64,000 bases of DNA from assembly GCA_963817465.1 (NCBI GenBank), contig CAWFOP010000022.1:558001-622000 (forward strand), read 5' to 3'. The stretch's first letter is position 1. The number at the start of each line of letters is the position of its first letter. A program made the translations under genes and the position numbers. The notes under the pieces were generated by a model that worked only from the letters and a program-made list of their open reading frames with translations, was not told the DNA's origin and did no database searches. Positions 1 to 6,912 of this stretch are shown here, piece after piece. This DNA is from CAMPKL01 sp963817465. Its GTDB lineage: Bacteria; Acidobacteriota; Terriglobia; Bryobacterales; UBA6623.

Positions 1-1272
1 CGGCAACTGCTCGAAGATGTCCCAGACGCCCTCGAGAATGTCATGGCGCCGCTGCTTGGCGGCAGCGACTTCCAGCGTGCCGCTGAAGCCCGTCGACGAG
101 TTGCCGTCGTTGTCGGCGAACACGATGGCGGCGGCCGACATGATCATCACGATGGCGTTGCGGCGCAGATCGGCGTCCGAATAGTCGCGACCGATGCGGC
201 GGATGTGGTTGACGTTGCCCGACCATAGCGTCTCTTGCGCCAGCAACGGCTTGGCTCCATTGTGACTTTCGAGCAGGCCGGCGCTAAGCTCGTCGAGGTC
301 CACCGTCTTCGGACCCTGCACGACGCCGTAGGTCGACCAATCGCTGTCGCGGAACGGGTCGTCTCCGGTGCGGTTGTGCACCGCCAAGGCATGATGGAAG
401 ACATCGAGGTCCCGAATCATGCGGCCGAGGCGCTCGACGTCGTCGTCCGACATCCAGCGCCCTTTGCCGCGCAGGTTTGGTTCCGGACCCGCGACATTGA
501 AGAGCACGTTCCAGTAAGACCCGAGGCGCGCCAGCGTGTAGCGCACGTAGGTCTCCTGATCGGCTGGGTCGCGGGGGTAGTCGGAGTCCTGCCCGAAGAA
601 GCCGGCGAAGGGAAAGACCAGGATGCCTCGGCGCGCCAATTCGTCGAGAATCGCTTCCATCTTGCGGTACTCGGCGGCGTCGAGCGGCCATAGGTCCGGC
701 GTATCCCAGCCTTCGCCGCGGCCCGGCTCGGCGCGATTGAGGTAGTGGCTCGCAATCGACAGCAGGTTGTAATGGTTCGCCGAGACCCAATCGAGGAAGG
801 CCTGGCGCTTGGCGTCCGGCCAGTTCTCAGCGAAAAAGCGATCGCCGACGTGCAGCCCGCGGATGAGCTCGTTGGCGCCCGAGGAGTATCCGAACCACAT
901 CGGGTTGAACGGATACCGAGTCAGCATGCCGGGGATGTCGGCGGCGACGCATTCGAACGAGCCCGACGCCGAGCCCGAGCCGTCGGAGAAGGCGGCGCTC
1001 CACTCCCACGTGCCCGAGTGGTTCGGCATGAAGCGGATGCGCCACTGATCGCCGCCGTCGTAAAAGCCCCAGAGCTTGACGGTCGTGCCGTTCGGCCCCG
1101 AGAAGGAGCCCTCGAGAGTCACGTCTCGGTAGGGGTCGGCGTAGGTGCGCGCGTTCCTGACGACGTGCTCGAAGCGGCCGTAGAGTCCGGCTTCCGGCGT
1201 TTGAGCGGAGCCGAGGCTTGCGCCGAAAGCAGCGAGCAGAGCGAAGGCGAGCGGCAGGACAACCAAGCGCAC
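1..1272 (-). CDS. Secreted DUF5060/apiosidase-like glycoside hydrolase (3' end beyond window)
   Basis: An open frame runs from a GTG at 1272 to the window edge (424 codons, no stop). It begins with a signal-peptide-like stretch (VRLVVLPLAFALLAAFGASLGSA). A beta-sandwich-like segment follows (about residues 28-110, with LEGSFSGPNG, WGFYDGGDQW and MPNHSGTWEW), which resembles the DUF5060 domain found at the front of many secreted glycosidases. The remainder looks like a TIM barrel (FLDWVSANHYNLLSI, ILVFPFAGFFG, YWNVLFNVAGPEPN) of the DUF4038/apiosidase-like type. The likely role is polysaccharide breakdown outside the cytoplasm, with substrate unknown. The frame lies 16 nt downstream of the sugar transferase and may be co-transcribed with it. 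Family assignment comes from recognised pattern only, and the C-terminus is missing. Confidence 0.72.
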   Translation of the reverse strand, partial: MRLVVLPLAFALLAAFGASLGSAQTPEAGLYGRFEHVVRNARTYADPYRDVTLEGSFSGPNGTTVKLWGFYDGGDQWRIRFMPNHSGTWEWSAAFSDGSGSASGSFECVAADIPGMLTRYPFNPMWFGYSSGANELIRGLHVGDRFFAENWPDAKRQAFLDWVSANHYNLLSIASHYLNRAEPGRGEGWDTPDLWPLDAAEYRKMEAILDELARRGILVFPFAGFFGQDSDYPRDPADQETYVRYTLARLGSYWNVLFNVAGPEPNLRGKGRWMSDDDVERLGRMIRDLDVFHHALAVHNRTGDDPFRDSDWSTYGVVQGPKTVDLDELSAGLLESHNGAKPLLAQETLWSGNVNHIRRIGRDYSDADLRRNAIVMIMSAAAIVFADNDGNSSTGFSGTLEVAAAKQRRHDILEGVWDIFEQLP

Positions 1273-1288
1273 CCCGGCATTGTATCCG

Positions 1289-2704
1289 CTAGTGCGCGCC
1301 GCGGCCCGCCAGCACGAGCGGAATCGAGCGCAGCAGGATCTTGATATCGAGCCAGAGCGACCAGTTGTCGATGTATTTCAGGTCGTAGCGCATCCAGGTC
1401 TCGAAATCGAGATGGTCCCGGCCACGCAGCGCCCACAGGCAAGTCAAGCCGGGACGCATTCGCAGCCGGCGGCGTTGCCACGTCTTGTACTGGTCGACCT
1501 CGTCGGGAATCGCGGGACGCGGCCCCACGAACGACATGTCGCCCTTGAGGATGTTCCAAAACTGCGGCCATTCGTCGATCGAATAGCGCCGCAGCCAGCG
1601 CCCGATCTGGGTGAGACGCGGATCGTTCGAAGCCTTGAAGGCGGGTCCGTCCTTCTGGTTGAGGTGGCTCACCTCGTGGCGGCGCTGCTCGGCGTCGCGC
1701 ACCATGGAACGGAATTTGTAGAACGTAAAGCGGCGGCCGTTGAGCCCGCAGCGCGTTTGCGAGAACACCGCCGGCCCGGGCGACGACAAGCGGATGGCGA
1801 TCATGATCAGCAGCATCGGAATCGCCAACACGATGAGAGACACGAGCGAGAACACCGCATCGAAAACTCGCTTGACGAGCAGCCGGCCCTCATCAGCCGG
1901 GGATGCGGCGAACGTCAACAACGGGCGATCTCCGAAACGGTCGAGATAGATGCGGCTGTTGACGTGGGGAAAGAAATGGGTCGCGACGCGCGTGCGCACG
2001 CCCTCCTCGTCGCAGAGCAAGAAGATCTCCTCGAGGTCTTTGAGATGCGCGGCTTCCACGGCGAAGAAAACCTCGTCGACCGCGTGTCTGCGCAACAGGC
2101 CGGCCAATTCGTCGAGGTGTTTGATCGGATAAGTCCCGTCGAGCTCGATCGAGCCCTCGAGCTTCCCCGAAGAGTCGACGAAGGCGAGCAGCTTGACGCC
2201 GTAGTCTTTCGAGGCCTCGACGGCGCGTGCGATCTCGAGCGCCTCCTTCCCTTCGCCGACGACGATGTAATAGACTTCCGCCCCGAATTGGCGTCGAATC
2301 CAGCCGCGCAACCCGCCCGCCGATGCGCGGTACACGAGCAACAGAATCAAGTCGTACAACAGGAACAGGCCGATGAACGGACGACTGATTTCGAGCCGCA
2401 ATAGGAAGAGGAACGAGAGCAGTCCGAAGCCGCCAAACGTGATTTGGGTGACCGTATCGTAGACAGCGGCGCGGACGTCTGTGCCGTAGAGGCGCTTATA
2501 GGCGCCGATCCAACGCCCCAACGCCAGCCAGAGGACAAGAATGAACCCCAGCAGCAGCGCCTTGATCGGCGTCGTGATGAAGAAGATGCGCGGCAGCGGC
2601 AGCAGCAGGCGCGTCTGATAGGCCGCTTCGAAAGCGATGACGGTCAGAATGACGTCGGCCGCCGCGAACAGGAACACCGCGCGCTGCTGATGACGGTCAA
2701 ACAC
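1289..2704 (-). CDS. Exopolysaccharide polyprenyl-phosphate glycosylphosphotransferase (WbaP/EpsE-like)
   Basis: A 471-aa polytopic membrane enzyme with a GTG start. Hydrophobic helices occupy roughly residues 8-115. A CoA-binding/Rossmann-like region covers about 135-250 (YYIVVGEGKEALEIARAVE). A bacterial sugar transferase domain fills about 275-471, starting KRVFDAVFSLVSLIVLAIPM and including FYKFRSM, RYSIDEWPQFWNILKGDMSFVGPRP and the RPGLTCLWALRGR block. Enzymes of this family move a sugar-1-phosphate from a UDP-sugar onto undecaprenyl phosphate at the inner membrane, the first step of exopolysaccharide or O-antigen synthesis. Which sugar is used cannot be told from sequence. No other polysaccharide assembly genes are adjacent apart from the partial glycosidase downstream. 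Confidence 0.9.
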   Translation of the reverse strand: MFDRHQQRAVFLFAAADVILTVIAFEAAYQTRLLLPLPRIFFITTPIKALLLGFILVLWLALGRWIGAYKRLYGTDVRAAVYDTVTQITFGGFGLLSFLFLLRLEISRPFIGLFLLYDLILLLVYRASAGGLRGWIRRQFGAEVYYIVVGEGKEALEIARAVEASKDYGVKLLAFVDSSGKLEGSIELDGTYPIKHLDELAGLLRRHAVDEVFFAVEAAHLKDLEEIFLLCDEEGVRTRVATHFFPHVNSRIYLDRFGDRPLLTFAASPADEGRLLVKRVFDAVFSLVSLIVLAIPMLLIMIAIRLSSPGPAVFSQTRCGLNGRRFTFYKFRSMVRDAEQRRHEVSHLNQKDGPAFKASNDPRLTQIGRWLRRYSIDEWPQFWNILKGDMSFVGPRPAIPDEVDQYKTWQRRRLRMRPGLTCLWALRGRDHLDFETWMRYDLKYIDNWSLWLDIKILLRSIPLVLAGRGAH

Positions 2705-2722
2705 CGGTTGGGGTCCAGGGTA

Positions 2723-4753
2723 TCAGTTATCTGCGGGCGGCTTGGCGTCGCGGTAGTCGAGCTCGTAGGCCGGAGGGTCGCCCCCAGGGCCCTGCAGATA
2801 GTGCTGCATCCATCTGAGCATCCGTAGGTTGTAGTCGTAGCGCGACGCGGCGCGGCGGTTGCCGTGGCCTTCATCGGGATACAGCACGAGGCGCACCGGC
2901 GCCTTTCCGCGCAGCTTCAACAGGCGGTATAGCTCCAGCGACTGGAACGTCGGGACGCGGGTGTCGTTCTCGCCGTGCAAGATCAGCAGCGGCGTCCGTG
3001 AGTTGTCGACGTGATAGATCGGGCTGCGCTCGAGAAAAAATCGCCAGTCGTCCCACATGCGTTTGCGGTGATGCACCTCGAAGATCTCGGACGGAATGTC
3101 CGTCGTGCCGGTCTTCGAAATCTGATCGCTGATGCCGACGAACATCACGCCCGCGGCGAAATGCTCGCTCAGCGCCGTCGCCGCCCATGCCGTGGCGTAG
3201 CCGCCGTAAGAGCCGCCGGTGATTCCGACCTTCGCGCGGTCGACGAGCCCGGTTCGCGCGAGGGCGTCCGCGGCGTCGACCAGGTCGTCGAACTCCTTGC
3301 CCGCGAAATCGCCGTGATCAAGCTTCGAGAATTCGACGCCACGCCCGGTGCTCGAGCGGTAGTTCGGATAGAACACCGCGAAGCCCCGCGCTGCGGCGAC
3401 TTGGCCGGGCCGACTGTAGGAAGTCATCCAGCCGTCGGCCTCATTCGACTCGGGCCCGCCGTGAACATAGAGAATCAGCGGATAACGCCGACCCGGCTGC
3501 TCGCCGAGCGGATGGACAAGCGTCCCTTCGAGGCGCAAGCCGTCGCGCGCGCGATAGCTCACCGTCTCTTGCTCGGCGAAGCGGATCTTGGCGAGCCACG
3601 GGTTTGAATCCGTCAGTCTCTTGGGCCGATCCGCCCCCGCTTCCAGCAAGCCGACCTCGGGGGGATGCTTGGCTGACTCGATGACGACCGCCGCCGCACC
3701 GTCGTCAGCAAGCGAGAGACCGCCGAAGACCAGGCCGGCGTCGGCGGCGATCGCGACCTGAGGCTCTTCGCCCCCAGCGCCGACCAGCCCCAGGCGCGTG
3801 TGCGTCCCTTCGTCGGCGACGTACACCAGCTCATGGTCGTCGCGCCAGGCGATCCGCGTGACATGGGCATCGAGGCCTGGTAACAGCTCGCGTGACGCGC
3901 GGGCGGCGATCTCGACCACGGCGAGGCGTCCGGGATTGGGGTCGCTGCGGTCGGCGCTGGTGACGACGGCCAGCCGCTGGCCGTCCGGCGACCAGCGAAA
4001 CGCGCCGAGCTTGCCCGGCGGACGGTACCCGCCGAAGGTCTCGCCGTTGGAAGGATCGACGACGACGATCCGGCGGTTCATATAGGTGTCGTCGACGAAC
4101 GGCGTCGGCGCAGTCGTGACGGCCAACCGATCGCCTTGCGGGCTCCAATCGACTGAGCGCGCCGAACCCGCGAGGTCGACGGGCTTGGGTTTCGCCTCGC
4201 TGTCCGCCAAGTCGACCGTCCACACCTGCTCCGGCCGCCAGTCTTCTTCGAAGACTTTCTGGTCGAAGCCCGCCTTCCGCAATGTTTCTTGCTTCTCGGG
4301 AGAGGGAGCCTCCGCGACGAACGCCAGCAGCTCGTTCATCGGGTTCAGATCGTAATCGCTGATGTCGGTTTCGTAGGCGAAGACGCGGCGCGCTTCGCCG
4401 CCGTCGACGGCGATCTCGTAGAGCGAGCGCGTCTTGTCGCCGTCGCGCTTCTGAAGGAATGCGATCGACTTGCCGTCAGGCGTCCACGCGATGCGGCTGA
4501 CCGACACCTCGCCCGCGACGAAAGGACGCGACAGGCCCTGGCGGTCGACTACGTGCAATTCGCTCCAAGCCGGCCCGTCGTCCTGCTCGAACAGCGTGCG
4601 GGGGACGCTGAGCAGGTAGGCGATCTCGCCGCCGTCGGGGCGGATCGACACCGAGGTGACGTAGCGTAGCTTGGCGATATGCTCCGGCGTGAGTGCGTTT
4701 TCCGCCGCGAGAAGCGGCAGGCACGACAGCGCCAACCAGAGCAAGACCCTCAT
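2723..4753 (-). CDS. Secreted S9 family prolyl oligopeptidase
   Basis: A 676-aa protein with an N-terminal signal peptide (MRVLLWLALSCLPLLAAENA). Residues about 25-400 form a TolB/PD40-like beta-propeller (repeats such as RIAWTPDGKSIAFLQ, SVDWSPQGDRLAV, AFRWSPDGQRLAVV). An alpha/beta-hydrolase peptidase domain follows. The nucleophile is Ser515 in GGSYGGYA; the matching Asp597 (ENDTR) and His630 (DEGHG) complete the triad, so the enzyme looks active. Members cleave short peptides after proline or alanine, usually in the periplasm. Acidobacteria commonly carry many paralogs. It lies 18 nt upstream of the sugar transferase on the same strand, though a functional link is not evident. Confidence 0.93.
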   Translation of the reverse strand: MRVLLWLALSCLPLLAAENALTPEHIAKLRYVTSVSIRPDGGEIAYLLSVPRTLFEQDDGPAWSELHVVDRQGLSRPFVAGEVSVSRIAWTPDGKSIAFLQKRDGDKTRSLYEIAVDGGEARRVFAYETDISDYDLNPMNELLAFVAEAPSPEKQETLRKAGFDQKVFEEDWRPEQVWTVDLADSEAKPKPVDLAGSARSVDWSPQGDRLAVTTAPTPFVDDTYMNRRIVVVDPSNGETFGGYRPPGKLGAFRWSPDGQRLAVVTSADRSDPNPGRLAVVEIAARASRELLPGLDAHVTRIAWRDDHELVYVADEGTHTRLGLVGAGGEEPQVAIAADAGLVFGGLSLADDGAAAVVIESAKHPPEVGLLEAGADRPKRLTDSNPWLAKIRFAEQETVSYRARDGLRLEGTLVHPLGEQPGRRYPLILYVHGGPESNEADGWMTSYSRPGQVAAARGFAVFYPNYRSSTGRGVEFSKLDHGDFAGKEFDDLVDAADALARTGLVDRAKVGITGGSYGGYATAWAATALSEHFAAGVMFVGISDQISKTGTTDIPSEIFEVHHRKRMWDDWRFFLERSPIYHVDNSRTPLLILHGENDTRVPTFQSLELYRLLKLRGKAPVRLVLYPDEGHGNRRAASRYDYNLRMLRWMQHYLQGPGGDPPAYELDYRDAKPPADN

Positions 4754-4787
4754 GGATGCGCCGTATTATGCCAAAAGCCTCAGCCGC

Positions 4788-5219
4788 TCATGGCAGGGCG
4801 ATGTGATCGGGCGTCGCCCCTATCACGGCTGACAGCGGCAGGCTGCGGTCAAACGTAGCGAGCCGCCCTCCCTTTCGAACCGCGAGCCCTAGCAGGTAAA
4901 TGTCGGTTAACTGGCGCGGCCCGAGAATCCGGTCCGAGTCGAAAAGGCTCGGATCCAAGATCGTAAGGTCGCCTGGCCAAAATTCATGATGCGGGCTTTC
5001 AACAGCCTGGTTCAGCAAGCGAAGTGCGGCGGTCGTCGAGAGCGGGGAAGGGTAGCGCGGTTGGGACAATATTCGTATGAAGCCGTTCTGAGTCAGGGGA
5101 CAAGACGCCCATCCGTATTGCTGATTCAAGCGCCACCAGCGGTGTGCGCGGACATGCTGCACATGAGCGGGGTCGAACAGCGCCAACAGCAGATTTACAT
5201 CGAGCAGCGCCCTCGTCAT
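4788..5219 (-). CDS. PIN-domain toxin (VapC-like)
   Basis: A 143-aa PIN-domain protein, by family knowledge an RNase toxin. Acidic PIN residues are visible: Asp in LLDVNLLLALFD near the N-terminus, and Asp in QLTDIYLLGLA and LATFDRSL near the C-terminus. The ATG at 5219 (MTRALLDVN) is chosen because the PIN fold begins there; the reading frame stays open upstream but that part overlaps the antitoxin gene. The antitoxin-like RHH gene sits immediately upstream on the same strand. The start region lies in a 14-bp tandem duplication (5209-5236) that produces a second identical ATGACGAGGGC motif, so the toxin start has been shifted away from the usual ATGA overlap. Confidence 0.85.
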   Translation of the reverse strand: MTRALLDVNLLLALFDPAHVQHVRAHRWWRLNQQYGWASCPLTQNGFIRILSQPRYPSPLSTTAALRLLNQAVESPHHEFWPGDLTILDPSLFDSDRILGPRQLTDIYLLGLAVRKGGRLATFDRSLPLSAVIGATPDHIALP

Positions 5220-5236
5220 TTGGCCCTCGTCATTTG
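5209..5236. repeat. 14-bp perfect tandem duplication at the antitoxin/toxin junction
   Basis: GCCCTCGTCATTTG occurs at 5209-5222 and again at 5223-5236 (plus-strand reading). On the coding strand each unit contains an ATG. The first overlaps the antitoxin stop as ATGA but opens only a 5-codon frame (MTRAK then stop). The second starts the toxin. Because 14 is not a multiple of 3, the duplication would have moved an ancestral ATGA-coupled start downstream. Confidence 0.9.
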
Positions 5237-5469
5237 ATTGAGTCGAAGTCAGCGTCGTCGAGCAACTGCTGGACAAGCTCGCTGGTGACGAGCCGGCGCT
5301 CGCCCGGTATCTGCGGGAACCCGTTTTTTGTTTTGCACCCCGTTTCGGCGGGTCCGAGCGCCTTCCGTGCAAGCTCGGAAAGCACTTTCCCCGCCGATCT
5401 CTTCTCTGCGGCCGCCAGTTCCTTGACTGCGCCGAGAACATCATCGTCAATATCGAGCGTGGTGCGCAT
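5230..5469 (-). CDS. Ribbon-helix-helix antitoxin (VapB-like)
   Basis: A 79-aa protein starting MRTTLDIDDDVLGAVKELAA, typical of VapB antitoxins: a short beta-strand then helices that form a ribbon-helix-helix DNA-binding dimer. The C-terminal part (GERRLVTSELVQQLLDDADFD) would wrap the toxin. It precedes the PIN toxin on the same strand, the usual antitoxin-first order. Autoregulation through the RHH domain is expected for the family; no operator was located. The pair is separated from its neighbours, as expected for a mobile stress/stabilisation module. Confidence 0.85.
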   Translation of the reverse strand: MRTTLDIDDDVLGAVKELAAAEKRSAGKVLSELARKALGPAETGCKTKNGFPQIPGERRLVTSELVQQLLDDADFDSIK

Positions 5470-5566
5470 ACATCTGATGTTATCGCATCAAAGCGGACCG
5501 CACAGCCCCCGCTTGCAGGCGGCGCGCCGCGGCAACGAAAAGTCGGAACGAGTATTCTGTCTAGTT

Positions 5567-5941
5567 ATGTTTGAGCTAGTCCGTCTGCATCACGTCTCGT
5601 TCGCGGTCAGCGACCTCGAGGTCTCGCGCAAGTTCTTTGGAGGGGTGCTGGGCCTTGCGGAGCTCGAGCGGCCGCCGTTTGACTTCCGCGGCGCTTGGTA
5701 TGCGATCGGCGACCGCCAGCTGCACCTGATTGAGCAAAACAGCGCCGGGCGCGAGACCGCCGACCGCATCAGCCGGTCCGATCACATGGCGCTCGAAGTC
5801 AAAGACGTCGGAGCGGTGAGAAAGACCCTCGAGCAAGCGGGCATCGAGTATCAAGCCGGCGGGAACGAGAAGTTCGGATTCGAGCAGGTGTTCTGCAGCG
5901 ATCCCGACGGTCATACCGTCGAGTTCGTGCGCTACTTCTGA
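5567..5941 (+). CDS. VOC/glyoxalase family protein
   Basis: A 124-aa single-module vicinal-oxygen-chelate protein. The ATG at 5567 (MFELVRLHHVSFAVSDLE) is chosen because the beta-alpha-beta-beta-beta fold starts there; the open frame extends upstream but has no family resemblance and runs through the toxin-antitoxin genes. Candidate metal ligands are His in LHHVSFAV, His in SDHMALEV and Glu in HTVEFVRYF, with the closing CSDPDGHTVEF block characteristic of glyoxalase, fosfomycin-resistance and dioxygenase relatives. Substrate cannot be assigned. It converges on the STAS gene and stands alone. Confidence 0.85.
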   Translation: MFELVRLHHVSFAVSDLEVSRKFFGGVLGLAELERPPFDFRGAWYAIGDRQLHLIEQNSAGRETADRISRSDHMALEVKDVGAVRKTLEQAGIEYQAGGNEKFGFEQVFCSDPDGHTVEFVRYF

Positions 5942-6018
5942 GGTCGCCTCCAAGGACGGCGGCGCGAACAGGATCGCCCGCTCGCGCCGCTCCATCGCCG
6001 GAGGATGAGCCTGGAGCG

Positions 6019-6366
6019 TTAGGAGAAGCTGAGAATCGCGTCGGCTTCGTTCTCGAAGGTGTCGAAAACGGTGTACAGCTTCGTGATCTGCAACAGGTCC
6101 TGCACCTTCTTTTGAACGTTGAGGAGCTTGACCTTCGCGCCCTGATTCGAAGCGGTCGTGTAGGTCGAGACGAGCTCGCCGAGGCCCGAGCTGTCGATAT
6201 AACTGGTGTCGCCCAGGTTCAGCAGGATCTTCTTCTTGCCTTCAGCAAGCACGCCCTGGACGGTCTTGCGAAGCTTGCCGGAAGACTCGTCGCCAAGCGT
6301 GATCCGGCCGCTGAGATCGATGATCGTGACGCCGTCCACTTCACGTTGGCCCACAGTCAAACTCAT
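6019..6366 (-). CDS. STAS-domain anti-sigma factor antagonist
   Basis: A 115-aa single STAS domain. It contains the motif YIDSSGLGELVS, whose first serine (after Asp) is the site phosphorylated by the partner kinase in the SpoIIAA/RsbV family. In partner switching the unphosphorylated antagonist binds the RsbW-type kinase and frees a sigma factor or other target. The gene overlaps the upstream RsbW-like gene by 4 nt (ATGA), so the two are co-translated. No sigma factor lies next to them, so the regulated target is unknown. An RsbU-like phosphatase able in principle to reactivate such a protein is encoded at 60652-61855. Confidence 0.93.
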   Translation of the reverse strand: MSLTVGQREVDGVTIIDLSGRITLGDESSGKLRKTVQGVLAEGKKKILLNLGDTSYIDSSGLGELVSTYTTASNQGAKVKLLNVQKKVQDLLQITKLYTVFDTFENEADAILSFS

Positions 6367-6815
6367 TGTGATTTCTCCTCTTCTTCAATACTCGTTTGGG
6401 GGATGTGTTTGATCAACACAATCTCCATGCCTTTCGGTTTCGCTCGCTTGACGGTCACTTCGTCGACCAAGGCGCGCATCAACAACAAACCGCGTCCCGA
6501 AGCCTTGAGCAAGTTAACCGGATTCGTGGGGTCCGGCACCTCTCCGAGATCAAAGCCTTCGCCTTCATCCCGCACTCTGACCCGGAGACCGGAGTCATCT
6601 AACCGTACCGCAAAGTGGACGTGCTTCTCCGCGCTGTACTTGTTGCCATGCGTCACGGCGTTGGCCATCGTCTCACGCACGGCCATTGTGAGCGAATCGA
6701 TCTGTTCGTCATCGAATCCGCCCTCCCTCGCCAGGCCCTCGACAATGAGCTCCGCCGCGTCGATGCTGTCGATAGTGCTTTCGAGCTTCAACTCGAGGCT
6801 TCGGCTATCTGTCAT
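6363..6815 (-). CDS. RsbW/SpoIIAB-like anti-sigma serine kinase (HATPase)
   Basis: A 150-aa GHKL ATPase. The N-box is MAVRETMANAVTHGNKY, the G1 box VRDEGEGFDLGEVPDP and the G2 region SGRGLLLMRALVDEV, matching the RsbW/SpoIIAB fold. The ATG at 6815 (MTDSRSLELKLES) is preferred over one 63 nt upstream because the extension is arginine-rich and lacks homology. The protein should phosphorylate the STAS partner encoded directly downstream, with which it shares an ATGA overlap, and sequester a target such as a sigma factor. The acidic tail (SIEEEEKSQ) is not part of the fold. Confidence 0.93.
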   Translation of the reverse strand: MTDSRSLELKLESTIDSIDAAELIVEGLAREGGFDDEQIDSLTMAVRETMANAVTHGNKYSAEKHVHFAVRLDDSGLRVRVRDEGEGFDLGEVPDPTNPVNLLKASGRGLLLMRALVDEVTVKRAKPKGMEIVLIKHIPQTSIEEEEKSQ

Positions 6816-6912
6816 TCGCACTCGCCGTCGAGACTTGGAGCGTCGTCGGGACCCGCAGACGAAAGAGCAAAATCGCACAACGCCGACTTTAAAGTCAAGG
6901 AGAAACGGCGGG

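Noticed and set aside
1280..2404. 374-codon plus-strand frame opposite the sugar transferase
   Set aside because: Antisense shadow; the minus strand encodes a canonical enzyme over the same bases.
5144..5566. N-terminal extension of the VOC frame
   Set aside because: The extension has no homology and crosses the toxin-antitoxin genes on the other strand; the VOC fold starts at 5567.
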